Below the pieces are notes generated by a model, which was given only the letters and a program-made list of their open reading frames with translations, was not told the origin of the DNA and ran no database searches. Shown piece after piece: positions 42,536 through 53,708 of a DNA stretch of 64,000 nt. A program made the position numbers and the translations under genes. Source of the stretch: Aricia agestis (lineage: Eukaryota > Arthropoda > Insecta > Lepidoptera > Lycaenidae); contig NC_056428.1 in assembly GCF_905147365.1 (NCBI RefSeq), positions 29,480,001-29,544,000 on the forward strand, written 5' to 3'. Positions within the stretch are counted from its first letter, which is position 1. Every line of letters starts with the position of its first letter.

Positions 42536-43020
42536 ACATAGCTTGTGCGTTGTAACTATAACTTTTTTATTAGTAAATAATAATTTGATAAAGTACGGCC
42601 TTGAAGGCGAAAAATTTTGTAGATTATATTATAAAAGTTTTTGACTTGCGACTGCGCGATTTTATCAATTAATATGTGATATTTTTTTGTTACTTAACTT
42701 TAATATAACGAGAAATTTTGCCAAAACTAACAATTTTTTTTCAAACTCTTTATTAAAGTTGATTAATCATTCAATATCTCTCAATTTGGATGTTATCATA
42801 GATTCCGGCTGTGCATTTTTAATATGAACATATCCATAGGTTTTAGCTGTGGTATTACCTGATACAATAAAATCATTATTTAAATTTTAAACCATCGAGC
42901 ATATTATTATTATATAACAGAGCAATAATAATGTAGCACCTCCATCGTGGGTATCGCAGACACAATAGATTTTCAATTGTTATGCGGCAGCCGGCTGCCG
43001 CTTAGGGATTGGTGGGTTAA
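42536..43020. other. Gene-free AT-rich stretch
   Basis: Nothing recognised beyond the CAATAGATTTTCAATTGTTA block (about 42965) shared with 26219. Confidence 0.3.
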
Positions 43021-43450
43021 GTAAGGTAGTACGGAGAACTTGATTCATAAGCAAATGGCAGACCTACGTCATTTAGTCCGGCTTTGTCAAGTCAGTATAA
43101 TGGTCACAGCACACATATCAACTCGCAATGGGATCGTAACCGTATCGCCTTTCCGTCAACCAGGCGTCAACCAGTCGTCGACCAGGCGTCAACCAGGCGT
43201 CAAACAGGCGTCAAACAGGCGTCAACCAGGTGTCAACCAGGCGTCAACCAGGCGTCAGCCTAAAGTATGCACGTAACCAAAGCGTATCAGTAGCGCCTGT
43301 ACATCAACTCGGCTACGGCTAGGCCGACGCCTCGATTACGGCTCGCCGACCGCTGGCGAGCCGTAATCGAGGCGTCGCCTAGCCGTTGGCCTTCCGAGGC
43401 GAGGCGATTACGTTACGGTTCCGCTTAGTGTGTGTTGCAGTAGGGAGTTT
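43021..43450. repeat. Composite: MITE fragment, 11-bp tandem repeat and long palindrome
   Basis: 43021-43110 is a broken member of the GATTCCTAGGCAGAT MITE family. 43154-43260 is a tandem repeat of CGTCAACCAGG (11 bp, about nine units, some variant). 43317-43385 is a palindrome, CGGCTAGGCCGACGCCTCGA TTACGGCTCGCC and its inverse. The last two are GC-rich. Confidence 0.6.
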
Positions 43451-44444
43451 CATACAAACAATATTGATACGGTGCCGATCCCTTTCCGAGTTGATTATGT
43501 GTGCCTTTAGTCATGGTCTACAAAACTCGTTGGTCCGCCATCTAGCTATTGAATAAATTTATCTGATGGTAACTTTGGTATGAACACAAGTTGCACCAAA
43601 ATGTAAATATGGATGCGTCGCTATCTGCAATTTACAATTTTTTATTGTTTTACCGTATGCTGTTTTATCAGTAATTGTCATATCATATAATATTATAGTT
43701 TGCTTATGCTCGATGGTTTATAAGTACTTTCATTTGCCGCTTAAGCAGTAAAAGTGTTTCAAATAATACTTTTTTGTTAAAAAAAAAATTGTGATGTCAG
43801 TCTTAATTTTTCTTGTTATGCGGGCGCCGGACGTGTGATCAAATACGCAAATTCGCCAAGTGTGGCACTGAAATTTGCCTCTTTGTGCAAAGTTATTGCT
43901 GGCATTTTCCTATTTGTGCAAAGTTTGCTCAAACTTTGAAGGCCATGTCTGGCGCCGGCTTTAAGCTAAGAAATCGTGTTATGAATAATTTTATAACCAC
44001 CCTCTTACTACAGGAAGGCCAATGCCCCGATGTCTTTGTCTGTCATATAATTTTTCCAATGTGCCAGCTAAAGACAAGCAGATATTGTACAGTTATTTCC
44101 AGTGTAAATGTTTTTATTAGTAGAAGGGTAAATATTTGGGAACGTTTTGGCACAATAGACTGAACGAACCGTAGGTCGACTTCAAACAATCTGGCAAAAC
44201 AGCATGCTATGAACGGCTCAGTAACGCAACGCCGCCGGTCGCACGCACGTACGCACGCACGTCGATACGACATACTACGTTAAATGTTTCACTAGAGTGC
44301 ATCTACAGTAGATATGTTGGCCCTTTACTTTTTTAAAACAGTTTTCACTCGACCATTTGATATTAATTTCTGAACGCGAAAAGACTGCAATTTATTTTTG
44401 TATACAAAAACATGCATTTAGAAGTATAGGTATAGATATGTACT
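43451..44444. other. Gene-free stretch
   Basis: A short GTGCAAAGTT repeat at about 43885 and 43917, and CGCACGCACGTACGCACGCA at about 44231, are the only notable items. No coding signal or recognised element. Confidence 0.3.
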
Positions 44445-45110
44445 GTCAGAGAAGTTGGTTCATAGGCAGATGGCGGACCTACGCAATTTGGTCGCGTCAT
44501 GTCAAACTCAGTCGACAGATCACAACTTTACGCCTCTAGTCTACCGACGCTTTCGCATGCGCCGGCTAAAACTGACAGTAAACTGTCAGTAGTATGGCAA
44601 AATTTCGCATACGCTTTGTATCGTTCTAATATTAGCTATGAATGTATTAGTTGCGTCCTTGTCGGTTCGCAAGGAACTGCGAAACGCTAGCGAAACATCT
44701 GCGGTGTAACGACGATGGCGTATCTGCGACAAAATGCGATGCGAATTCGCAGTTTTCGCCTCTAGTCCACCGACGCTGCGAACTGCGAAACAGCGGCGAA
44801 TCGTTTTGAATTTGGTTCCTTTTCACACACTAAAATATGGCAATTGCAACGAAACAGTAACACTCAAATTTACGACGCCGTTGACATTAATTGTCACTTC
44901 TATATTTACACAAAATTGTGTACCGAATACATGCATAAATTAGTATGCATGTTTTCGAGGCACATTTTGTAGACTCGTGGACAGATTTTTTGACACAGTT
45001 ACTCTTCCTTAGTTTTTATTATTCGTAGCCCTTACATTGAATTGACATAACTCGACCAAGTGACGCGGGTCCGTCAACTGCCTATGAATCATTTCTTCTA
45101 TGGTACACAG
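44445..45110. mobile_element. Broken GATTCCTAGGCAGAT-family element invaded by other repeats
   Basis: Left GAAGTTGGTTCATAGGCAGA TGGCGGACC and right TTGACATAACTCGACCAAGT ... CTGCCTATGAATCATTTCTT are the two ends of that family, here about 600 bp apart. Between are two GCCTCTAGTCTACCGACGCT-type blocks (about 44531, 44758) and, at 44812-45030, a truncated copy of the intron-3 MITE. Confidence 0.5.
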
Positions 45111-45163
45111 CTGTATATAATAATTTTACTTGACAACTGCTTGTTTAATAATAACTAGCTAGT

Positions 45164-45196
45164 TGACCGAGCTTTGCTCGCTATTCGATAAAACAC

Positions 45197-45236
<40 letters not shown>

Positions 45237-45420
45237 TAATATATATATTTCTTGTGTGCGTGTGTATGTGACTGAACTCCTCCTAAACGACTGGACCAAT
45301 TTTGATGAAATTTTTTGTGTGTGTTCGTGGAGATTCGAGAATGGTTTAGATTTACAGTTTGGTCTACTGGAAAATGTTTTTTCAATTAATTTCTTATTTA
45401 TAAGGAGTTGTTGATTTTGG
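45164..45420 (+). repeat. GACCGAGCTTTGCTCG repeat with an AT microsatellite
   Basis: Head TTGACCGAGCTTTGCTCGCT and GATAAAACACGAAT, then an (AT)n run at 45199-45234, then ACTCCTCCTAAACGACTGGA. It is related to 40-345 and 54481-54660. Confidence 0.55.
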
Positions 45421-45583
45421 AATGTTTTACATTAGATCCGGCGGACGGCGCTATCATCGCATTCAATATTATTCTATTTCAATTTTAGTTTGTCCTGACA
45501 GATGGTGCTAGGATTAATTTGAAAAAAATTTTGTTATTCAATTCATGTGCTGATTAAAATATTAAATAAATAACACATAGGCT

Positions 45584-46372
45584 ACAATTTTAACCGACTT
45601 TCAAAATGGGGGAGGTGTTATGTTCGTTTTCTTATATTCAACGATTACTCCGCCGTTTGTTAACCGATTTTCAAAATTTTTCTTTTGGTATATAGGGTAT
45701 CATCCCAATTTGGTATTATATTCAGAAAAGTGGTGATCTGATGAAGGATCCATAAGTAATCGAGGGAACTCCTCAAAACTTATAGGGAAACATATGGTGA
45801 CTTCGGTTTCGTGAGAAGTATTCTAAGCATATGCTACCAACAAGTAAAATTTTGCACCGAGATATACCTGGTATACCGTGGTTCGGAAGGTGCTGAGAGA
45901 ATTCCTGATTCTTTATAGATACAAGTTTGGGAGTTTCGGCGTTGTTTTAAGAACAGAAAGCATATGCTACTATGCAAATTACATTCTTCATCATCATCAT
46001 CATCATCACTACCATATTATACCATTTCATAGTCTTTTAGATCGAGACTCGAGTTTGTCAAGCGATAATTAAAAAAAATCTATATCTACCTAATATTATA
46101 AACCTGAAGAGTATGTTTGCTTGAACGCGTCAATCTCAGAAACTACAGGTCCGATTTAAAAACTTATCTCAGTGTTAGATAGATCATTTATCGAGTAAGA
46201 CTCATCATTTATCGAGAAGGTTATATTATATTATTACTCTAAGACTAATACGACAGAAGAAACTCAGGAAAATATGGGAAAAACGGGGGATATATTTTTT
46301 ATGGGAAAATGTACCTACGGATTCTGTAAAATGTCTAATTTACGCGGGCGAAGCCGCGCGGGACATCTAGTA
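45584..46372 (-). repeat. CTAGATGTCCCGC repeat, long form, second full copy
   Basis: Nearly the same as 38642-39557 from GGCTACAATTTTAACCGACT to GAAGCCGCGCGGGACATCTAG. An (AT)n run follows at 46373-46395. A frame containing a poly-histidine run from ATCATCATC is not a gene. Confidence 0.65.
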
Positions 46373-47037
46373 TATATATATATATATATATATAAGTATG
46401 TAGTGTATTGCATCTACTTATGTTTTTTTAATGCGTAAAAAGCTTTTTAAGACCCAGTTTCATCAAGCAATGTTAAATAAATAATGGCTTGTTAAATCAG
46501 TTAATGGCCTGTTAGAGCTATCGAGCCACCATGCCCTAATGTCATGTTAAATCACCTAACACGGTGTTAAATTTAATTCCTGCTATGGAGGTCCGTTAAA
46601 TATTTAACAGGCAACAGTCAAAATAACAACTTTCAAAGACAATAATATGCAATATCAATAAAAGAATCTGTTTTGACTTTTGAGTCTTTCCGCCATGTTT
46701 CCGCTACGTCCTTATTATTAATTATTTTCATAGTTATGAATAAATAATTATTTTCACTTTGCCAAAAATTCAGCCTTCGGATTTTCCTTGACATTGCAAA
46801 TATACTAACTTGTATCAAAATTACCAAACCGAAATATGTAAATAAAAGTTTGTATTATAATTCATGTTTTCAGCTTTGACAGATAATAATTATTAACCTG
46901 GTAAATTAAGAAGAACTATTATAGCGTAACAAATGTAAGCGATCAGTGATATTTTAATTTGGTCGCATTATCTACTATTATACTACTATGGAAGAAAGTG
47001 ACACATTGCAGCAAACATGTCGTATTACGGCCGTTCC

Positions 47038-47185
47038 CAATATTTGATATATCTCTGGTTTTGCCTTACTAGAGATAGGAATAGCTCACAATTGACATAA
47101 AATATATGTCTCTAATGTCTAATGTGAGCTATTCCTATCTCTAGTAGGGCAAAACCAGAGATAGATCAAATATTGGGAACGGCCG
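47038..47185. mobile_element. 148-bp palindromic MITE with TTA duplications, nested
   Basis: CGGCCGTTCCCAATATTTGA TATATCTCTGG is inverted as CCAGAGATAGATCAAATATT GGGAACGGCCG; TTA flanks both sides (47035-47037, 47186-47188). Arms of about 65 bp are nearly identical. Confidence 0.75.
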
Positions 47186-47270
47186 TTAATCTTGTACATT
47201 GCAATTTCGTCGCCTTATAACAAGAATGAACGAATTGATAGTTGTTCACTCGTTGTTCACTTAATATTGC

Positions 47271-47474
47271 ATTTATTAATCCGCTGTTACATTTTTACTG
47301 TGGGACATAAGTATTTTTACAGTCTGTTTAATTTTCCAAGCTCCGTTAAGTAATGCCTTGTTAGGATTTAACATTTATTAATCCGCTGTTACATTTTTAC
47401 TGTGGGACATAAGTATTTTAACAGTCTGTTTAATTTTCCAAGCTCCGTTAAGTAATGCCTTGTTAGGATTTAAC
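47271..47474 (+). repeat. 102-bp tandem duplication
   Basis: Two units, 47271-47372 and 47373-47474, each from ATTTATTAATCCGCTGTTAC to CTTGTTAGGATTTAAC, with one base difference visible (TTTTTACAG against TTTTAACAG). Confidence 0.8.
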
Positions 47475-48149
47475 AAACAGAGGTTGGTGAAATTGGGTCT
47501 AAGTATTATTGAGGTAGTAATTAGATTTTATAAAATTGACATTGTTGGCAATGCTGAACACAATTTTTAAAATTAACATTCCATCTTAACTTTTGTTGTT
47601 AACTTTTCTTTGTTATTGTTTTATTATTCCTGCGTGTACTTTAATTAAAATGTATAGAAGATTCATTCCTATTTTACTAAACAATACAATTTAATTATAA
47701 AGTAAGTAATTAAGAAACTGCCATTTCTGTTAATATGTCTCTATTATACGCTACCGCTCTATAAGCACGTCATCAAAAGATCATTTAAGGATGTATACAG
47801 GGTGCAAATAAACCTTCCTGCCAAATTTTGATATACTGATTCTTGTTAAAAATAAAAATACACATATTTTTTCTTTTATAGTCACTCAGTACTAAAATGT
47901 TGAGAAATAGCTTCCGAAAGTTATTCTAAAAACACTACAATTAATGGCAATAAATACACAATGCGTCGGCCGCGCGTGAAGTGCCCCCGCGTGAAGTGCC
48001 CCCGCGTGCGCGCCTCATCCCGCGTCACCCCCTCTCATTCTCTCGCGCCGCGAGTGTCCGTTCTGCAACGATTTTAAATGGGATAAAATATGTCACCCAA
48101 AAAAATAACACCCATTTTTTTTTTGTTAAATGGACTCTCCTAATGATAC

Positions 48150-48510
48150 CTAAGCCCTTTTTTTTCGTTGGGGAAATGCGTTTACGCATCCCCGGCAGTC
48201 TGGGGAGGGCTACCGCGGTATGTGGGACTCCCTGGGGGCGGAGGGCCGCGCCCGGGCATACCCACTAAAACCCCAACGGTGTTCCTACTCTTCCGCTTAA
48301 GGCAGAGCCACGGGATACGCGGAATACATAACCGTGACCCTGCCAGGGGATGCCTCTAAAGGCTTCAGTGCATGGCTGTTAGGCCTACACTGTCACTACA
48401 ACGCGATGCGCGGAACACTTAGCGCATCGCGGACAACTCGGGGTCTCGGTGATGTTGGGCGACGGCGTCCCCACGCCGTCACCTCGAGCTCCCCAGCATA
48501 ATATTTAAGC
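48150..48510 (+). repeat. GC-rich retroelement fragment
   Basis: TTTTCGTTGGGGAAATGCGT TTACGCATCCCC, then GTATGTGGGACTCCCTGGGG and CAACGCGATGCGCGGAACAC. GC content and style suggest a UTR of a non-LTR retrotransposon. The frames open across it have no recognisable protein. Confidence 0.45.
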
Positions 48511-48930
48511 CCTGGAAAAAAAATTGTCATTAAGATTTAATTGCATCCTGTATAACATTCATAAATTCAAAGATTCTGACCTAAATTCGAAATATATAGT
48601 AGAATAAAACATCCTGCATCGATTGATACCAAAAAATTCAACACCTTACCGACAAGTTACGTGAAAAACTTCATTTTAAAACTTCCATTTAACAAATGTA
48701 ATGTTTGCCGGAAGTGTTACAATTTTTGAGAATTCAGGGTTTGAGGGTTTAAAATCCATTATAAAAAATCATTTTAATTAATAATAAGTGTCTGAGTGTC
48801 CAATTTTTTACATATTTAGTACTTTCATAATGTCATGTGTAGTGTGTAATGTGTATTGATGAAATATTCATCCATCCATTTTTGGCATTTCAAATGCCTT
48901 TGTTGTTAAAACAGTGCTAAAATAATAATT

Positions 48931-49062
48931 TTACAATGGATGGTTAATAATATGCTAGTTACTACATTGTTCGTAAGCACAGTATAGCAATATGACATAT
49001 CCCTAAATATTGCTATACTGTGTCGTAAGATTCATTTTTCATAATCATCCAATTGTAAAATT
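48931..49062. repeat. Imperfect palindrome with CACAGTATAGCAATAT core
   Basis: TTTTACAATGGATGGTTA / AATCATCCAATTGTAAAAT outer arms and CACAGTATAGCAATAT / ATATTGCTATACTGTG inner arms. Confidence 0.5.
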
Positions 49063-49409
49063 TTTCTACGATTTAAAAATGTATAGTTTTTTGCGAAATA
49101 TATATTATCTTAAATATAAATAATAATAAGTAAGTATAAAAATAAAATAATAATATCATCGTCGTTTCTGACGCGCGTAATAGAATGTAATATTTGTCCA
49201 ATACAGAAACTGAGAGCAATATGAATCCAATAATCATTCAAGTGAACAAATCCTCGTTAATATTTCTATCAATTATTAAATTAAATACATACATAATAAA
49301 TTGTGATAGACTCGCCTAGCCTTACTACAGTAAAGTATTTGTAATTGGTCAAGAACCAACCATGATACATGGTGATTTTGCAATCATTGAGAGGCACCGT
49401 TGGAATATA

Positions 49410-49535
49410 CCATCGAAGAGATTGATTCATCGGTAGCTGACCCCCGTCATTTGGTCAGATTATGTCAATTTAATGTTGGCTGTGAATTGTGATCTGTCTG
49501 CTGTCCGCCATGTGACTGAATCAACTTCTCTGATG
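49410..49535. mobile_element. MITE of the GATTCCTAGGCAGAT family, broken
   Basis: AAGAGATTGATTCATCGGTA GCTGACCCCCGTCATTTGGTC and TGACTGAATCAACTTCTCTG are its two ends. Confidence 0.5.
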
Positions 49536-50997
49536 CCTACTAACAAATTACACTGCGCTAAAACGTGAAGGTCGCGTGAAATTTTAAGATCGCTTTGAAA
49601 AAATGCGGTATCTACTTTTTTAGCCGCTTCACTTCAATGAGGAAATAGCACACGCACGGACAGGCTATTAGTAGCTTGTAAATTTGTGTTCTGTAAGTTA
49701 TTGCTCGCTTTCATCCCAGTGACAGTGGCGTAACATTCAATGCCGGATTTATATTTTTTTATGAGTGTAGGCCATTTTATTTCCGCCGCGCCCTGGGGGG
49801 CAGGGGGCCGCGCTGCACTATTAGGCTGCCGCCCCTAGGCCGCGTAATATAAATTCAGAGCTGCTAACAATAGGGTGGCAGGGCTGGCAAAGTGCCACGG
49901 GACCCAGCCCAAGAGGCCGCGAGCTCAGATGTTTTTGTACCTGTTACTAACGTGACGATAGGCCTTTATCAAAAGAATTTGCCACGGGACCTAGATAGTA
50001 TTGTTATGCCTCTGCCCAGTGATCTTAATGTCGTGCGGGCCAATACAGAATACAGAATAGTTATTTTACTTTGGCATAAAGCTTCATAAAGGTTCCGCTA
50101 TAAAATATCTCTAAAGGCACTATACATTATACAATCTAAAATCTTAGGGCCTTTCCACACGACCTATTTTTTTGCGCACTGACGACACGCGTTTCTGATG
50201 CGCTCGCCTTCTGCGCGTTTTCATCGTGTTTTGGCAGATATAAAGTTTAAAACGTGTCGGCTTCCTTCCGTTTGCTGAGCGTTCAACTTGCGTTGTATCG
50301 ATACAAACGAGCGTAAAAAAAAGTCGTGTGGAGGAGCCTTTATCCGATTGGTCAGCGATTGAAAACTCACTATGTTTGTATAGATAGTATACCTACGTAG
50401 AAGGCATTGAAATCAATCGTCTGTTAAAAGATATTATACGTCTTCAAATGGCTTTTTTTGTAAAATTGGGTTTATGAACATACATATATAGCTAACAATT
50501 TTGATGTATATTAAATAAGTACTTTAATACAGATGTAACTTGTAGCTTTTATTATGTAATGTAGTATGTTTCATTTTACAAAGCTACCAAAGATGCTTAC
50601 AATAATCTGAATAAAAAACTAACAAACTCAGGATAATGACATAATAATATATTTTGATAAAAAATTATCTAAGTTTTAAGGGCGTTTGCTGCGTTGAGCC
50701 TGTGCCATGGTATTACTATGCTTAATACCATGGATATTGTAACGTTTAGTGCAGGTTTAAATTCTTCAAATAGGTTAGATTTTTATACTATTAAAATTTT
50801 ATATTTTGTAATTTATAAACGGAGAAAAGAAATATCAAATTTTATAATAATTTTTTCTTTCGGTGTAAATTTTAAGTATATAATATACAATATGTTTAAA
50901 GTCTAAAGACCTACTTTTATGAAATTGAGTTCATTATTATGATACCGTAAAAAATATTATTAGAGTGTCTTAAAGGCAAAATAATATAATAATACTT
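49536..50997. other. Gene-free stretch with a fold-back
   Basis: GGGCCTTTCCACACGAC at about 50148 faces GTCGTGTGGAGGAGCC at about 50322 (a MITE of about 190 bp). At 49790-49850 a GCCCTGGGGGGCAGGGGGCC block resembles a hAT end. The rest is unrecognised. Confidence 0.4.
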
Positions 50998-51139
50998 AGG
51001 GCCTGTTTCACCACTTCCTAATAAAGTGCCGGATAGGCTATCCACAACTTAATTGACAGATTCTCCATACTCTATCTGTCAAGTTAAGTGGTGGATAGCC
51101 TATCCGGCACTTATCAGAAAGTGGTGAAACAGGCTCTTA
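50998..51139. mobile_element. MITE GGGCCTGTTTCACCACTT, complete, TTA-type flanks
   Basis: GGGCCTGTTTCACCACTTCC, with AGTGCCGGATAGGCTATCCA CAACTTAA, is inverted as GGTGGATAGCCTATCCGGCA CTT ... GTGGTGAAACAGGCTC; flanks CTTA / TTAA. Confidence 0.7.
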
Positions 51140-51655
51140 ATATTATTATGAAATAATTTCAAAGTACCATTTGGTAATTGTAAAATATTACTCGTATAAC
51201 TATGTATATTGTAAGTTTTCTTAAAATATAGAGAGATAACACATATTACAATGTTATAACGTAAGTATTATTTTTATAATACGTATCATAATATTATAAT
51301 AATAATCATATTGTAAGGAACTTATAGAAATAAATAATTTTAGATTCGTACCAAAATCATATATTACTACTCTATTTTTGCAATTCAATACCTATAAGTA
51401 AGAAAAGTACATACAAATTAAGGTACATAGCTAAGATTTAATAAGAATATTTGCAATACGTGTACCATGTTACCTTTATGTTCTTGAGTATACTTTCAAT
51501 TTTAGGTTAATCTTTATTGTTCTTTGAGACTGTTCAAAGATTCCTTTTTTTAAGATGCAGTTTGTATAGGTTCGTGGCTATTTCATATTGCATGATTGAA
51601 AATGAGGCCGGCTTCGGCAGGAGCCAGGAACGGGCCAGCTCTAGTAAATAAACGT

Positions 51656-51881
51656 TATAGCATAGTAAAAGAAGGGGAAATAAGTTATCTTCATACAAAG
51701 GCACCGCGCGCGGCTTGTATGTGTGCGCCATACTGTATCAATGCGTCGCCACGAACGGCACGCAACAAAATCTCGGCGGTACCAGCAGCCTCTAAAACTG
51801 GCCGAAATTTTGTTGTGTGCCGTACGTGGCTTACTTCCTCTGGTAAGATAACTTACTTCCTCTCCTTTTACTATGGTTATA
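51656..51881. mobile_element. MITE with TATAGCATAGTAAAAGAAGG ends
   Basis: Left TATAGCATAGTAAAAGAAGG GG...AAGTTATCTT, right AAGATAACTTACTTCCTCTC CTTTTACTATGGTTATA. An inner palindrome lies at about 51745-51832 (GCCACGAACGGCACGCAACA / TGTTGTGTGCCGTACGTGGC). Confidence 0.65.
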
Positions 51882-52204
51882 GAGCAAATGCAAATACTTA
51901 ATAAGATAAAACAAGTACGAGAGGAACTAAAATATCACAATTATTGTTCCCTCTTTATTCCCTCTTTAGTATAAGAATCATTTATGTTGGTAATAATGTA
52001 TATGCTTTATGTTATGATTTTGTTGTTATGTATATTTTGTTATTGTTTATTAAGCGTGTACCTACACTTACATTGTACAGTCAAGAACACTTGTTACACC
52101 TCAATAGTGGTCGTGACTGTACTGACTTGTAACTATCGATGTTTGTAATTAGTAGGTACTAAATAAATGCATTTACTTAGGTAACATGTTTCATTCGTAA
52201 AAAC

Positions 52205-52678
52205 AATTGAAGACGTAAGTGGAGGAAGTGGATAACTAAAATTTTATAACATAAGGACGATAACTTACTTTTCCTTATAATTTCAACAAACCTTGTAACT
52301 TACCTACTTCATCATCTAGCTCAGGGGTTCTCAAACCTATTTTGTCTACTGCTCACTTTGAGAACAAATTATGTTTTAGCGCCTCCATTGTTTCAATTTA
52401 AAATGCGCCCAGATGAAATAAATCACCCCCCAAGCCTCTATACAACGCCCCAATTTTTTTTCTGGGTCCCTTTAGACCTTTAGCGCCCACAAGAGGGCGT
52501 TATCGCCCACTTTGGGAAAGACTGATCTAGCTAATATGTGTAGCTATACGTAAAATCCAAATTATTATTTCAAATCATTTTCCGGTTCTAAATCCACGCT
52601 CCACATGCAAAAAAAAAACAAAATGTTCAAATTGTTGTTAGTTACCCACTTCATCCACTAATACCTACGTCTTGAATT
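52205..52678. mobile_element. TTGAAGACGTAAGTGGA MITE, interrupted by a hAT-type element
   Basis: Left CAATTGAAGACGTAAGTGGA GGAAGT, right ACTTCATCCACTAATACCTA CGTCTTGAATTG. It matches 40757-41012 block by block except for the insert at 52322-52524. Confidence 0.7.
52322..52524. mobile_element. 203-bp hAT-type MITE with perfect 8-bp target duplication
   Basis: CAGGGGTTCTCAAACC ... TTTGGGAAAGACTG, flanked on both sides by ATCTAGCT (52314-52321, 52525-52532). The element-free relative at 40757-41012 has a single CATCGACTGGCTAATAT at the same point. Relatives: 3707-3895, 56944-57172. Confidence 0.85.
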
Positions 52679-52756
52679 GTGGAATTTATACCCTAATGAT
52701 TGGCTTCTCAAACTTTGCGAGATGCATCCATGCAGTTTCGGCCTTACCTATCCATT

Positions 52757-53038
52757 GCGAGGCCCCGGGCGGTAGGTATTTGCGAGGACCCGGGCGGCAG
52801 GTCTTTTCGAGGCCCCGGGCGGCAGGTCTTTGCGAGGCCCCGGGCGGCGGCGGGCGGCAGGTCTTTGCGAGGCTTCGGGTGGCAAGTCTTTGCGAGGCCC
52901 CGGGCGGCGGGCGGCAGGTTTTTGCGAGGCCCTGGCGGCGGACGGCATCTTTGCGAGGCCACGGGCGGCGAGCGGCAGGTCTTTGCGAGGTCCCGGGCGG
53001 CATGGCAGGTCTTTGCGAGGCCCCGTGCGGCAGGCCCT
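52757..53038 (+). repeat. GC-rich minisatellite, about ten units
   Basis: The core unit is about 25 bp, TTGCGAGGCCCCGGGCGGCA GGTCT; six to ten extra bases (GGCGGCGGGC-type) occur in some units. Units run head to tail and differ at a few positions. It is a local CpG-dense island in AT-rich DNA. Frames are open on both strands in several phases because the repeat lacks stops; none is a credible protein. Confidence 0.8.
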
Positions 53039-53228
53039 TTGTCTTACGAAAAAATACCTATTACCGAAAGTAGATAAATTTTTAATTGCTTGACGCGAGA
53101 CCCTTGTAAGAGCGAAGCACCGGGCTTTTGCATTGTTAGCCACCCCCTAATGCCAACCCATGTACTTACATTAAACGTAACAGTAGGTACCTATATTGAC
53201 CTTCTACTAACTAATTACTATCTTATCT

Positions 53229-53283
53229 CGAATGTCACTTCAACCGAATTAACTCTGCAGCTGAATTCGAAGTGACATTCGAA
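53229..53283. repeat. Hairpin TCGAATGTCACTTC
   Basis: TCGAATGTCACTTC (about 53229) is inverted as GAAGTGACATTCGA (about 53268) with ATTAACTCTGCAGCTGAATT between. Confidence 0.5.
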
Positions 53284-53361
53284 GTATGAGAATCGAGTAC
53301 CAAGAGGCAAGACTGCATAAAGATAGTAGAAAGAAAAGAGGTCATGTAGGTAGTTAGTACC

Positions 53362-53708
53362 CAACGTTGCCAGATTTTTTTTGTCCCAAGTCGGGACTTT
53401 GGAACTTTTTGAGTGAAAAAGCGGGATTCTTCAGTCAAAAGCGGGACAAAGTAAAAAAGGTATACTTAAAATCAAAAGTTTTTTTAATCTTTATCTTTTT
53501 ATTTGTGTTAAAATAACGATTACGTGACAAATGGCAATTAAGCCAAAGAAAATCCACCCCTCTACCTCCCACACTCTTATCTTCATTACGCATCTTTCTT
53601 TCTCAGCACGCTGCACGTACGTTCGGGCTTTCCCCGAAAAGCGGGAGCCTGTCCCGCGCGGGACATTTAATTTTGATGAAAAAATCGGGACGTCTGGCAA
53701 CGCTGTTA
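53362..53708 (-). mobile_element. TTGCCAGA...TCTGGCAACG element, copy 1
   Basis: Ends ACGTTGCCAGATTTTTTTTG and GGGACGTCTGGCAACGCTGT are inverted. It contains repeated AAGCGGGA-type motifs and CTACCTCCCACACTCTTATC. An inverted second copy is at 61352-61733. Confidence 0.65.

Larger units (their letters stand above)
46451..47499. mobile_element. 1,049-bp element with TAA target duplications
   Basis: Ends GACCCAGTTTCATCAAGCAA and TTGGTGAAATTGGGTC are inverted and flanked by TAA (46448-46450, 47500-47502), the PIF/Harbinger type of duplication. Recurrent CTGTTAAAT/ATTTAACAG motifs lie in both shoulders. It carries a nested element (47038-47185) and a tandem duplication (47271-47474). No transposase frame. 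Confidence 0.65.

Noticed and set aside
44043..44943. Several 60-76 codon frames
   Set aside because: No conserved motif; part of the region is broken MITE sequence.
45878..46072. Short protein with a poly-histidine run, also seen at 18056-18247
   Set aside because: Both lie within copies of one dispersed repeat; the histidines come from an ATCATC microsatellite and the frames are broken in the other copy.
47981..48359. Possible coding exon in GC-rich DNA
   Set aside because: No recognisable protein, no splice sites, and the region looks like the UTR of a non-LTR retroelement.
52672..53143. Several overlapping open frames of 70-130 codons on both strands
   Set aside because: They are translations of the GC-rich minisatellite, which lacks stop codons in many phases; the proteins are repetitive and unlike any family.
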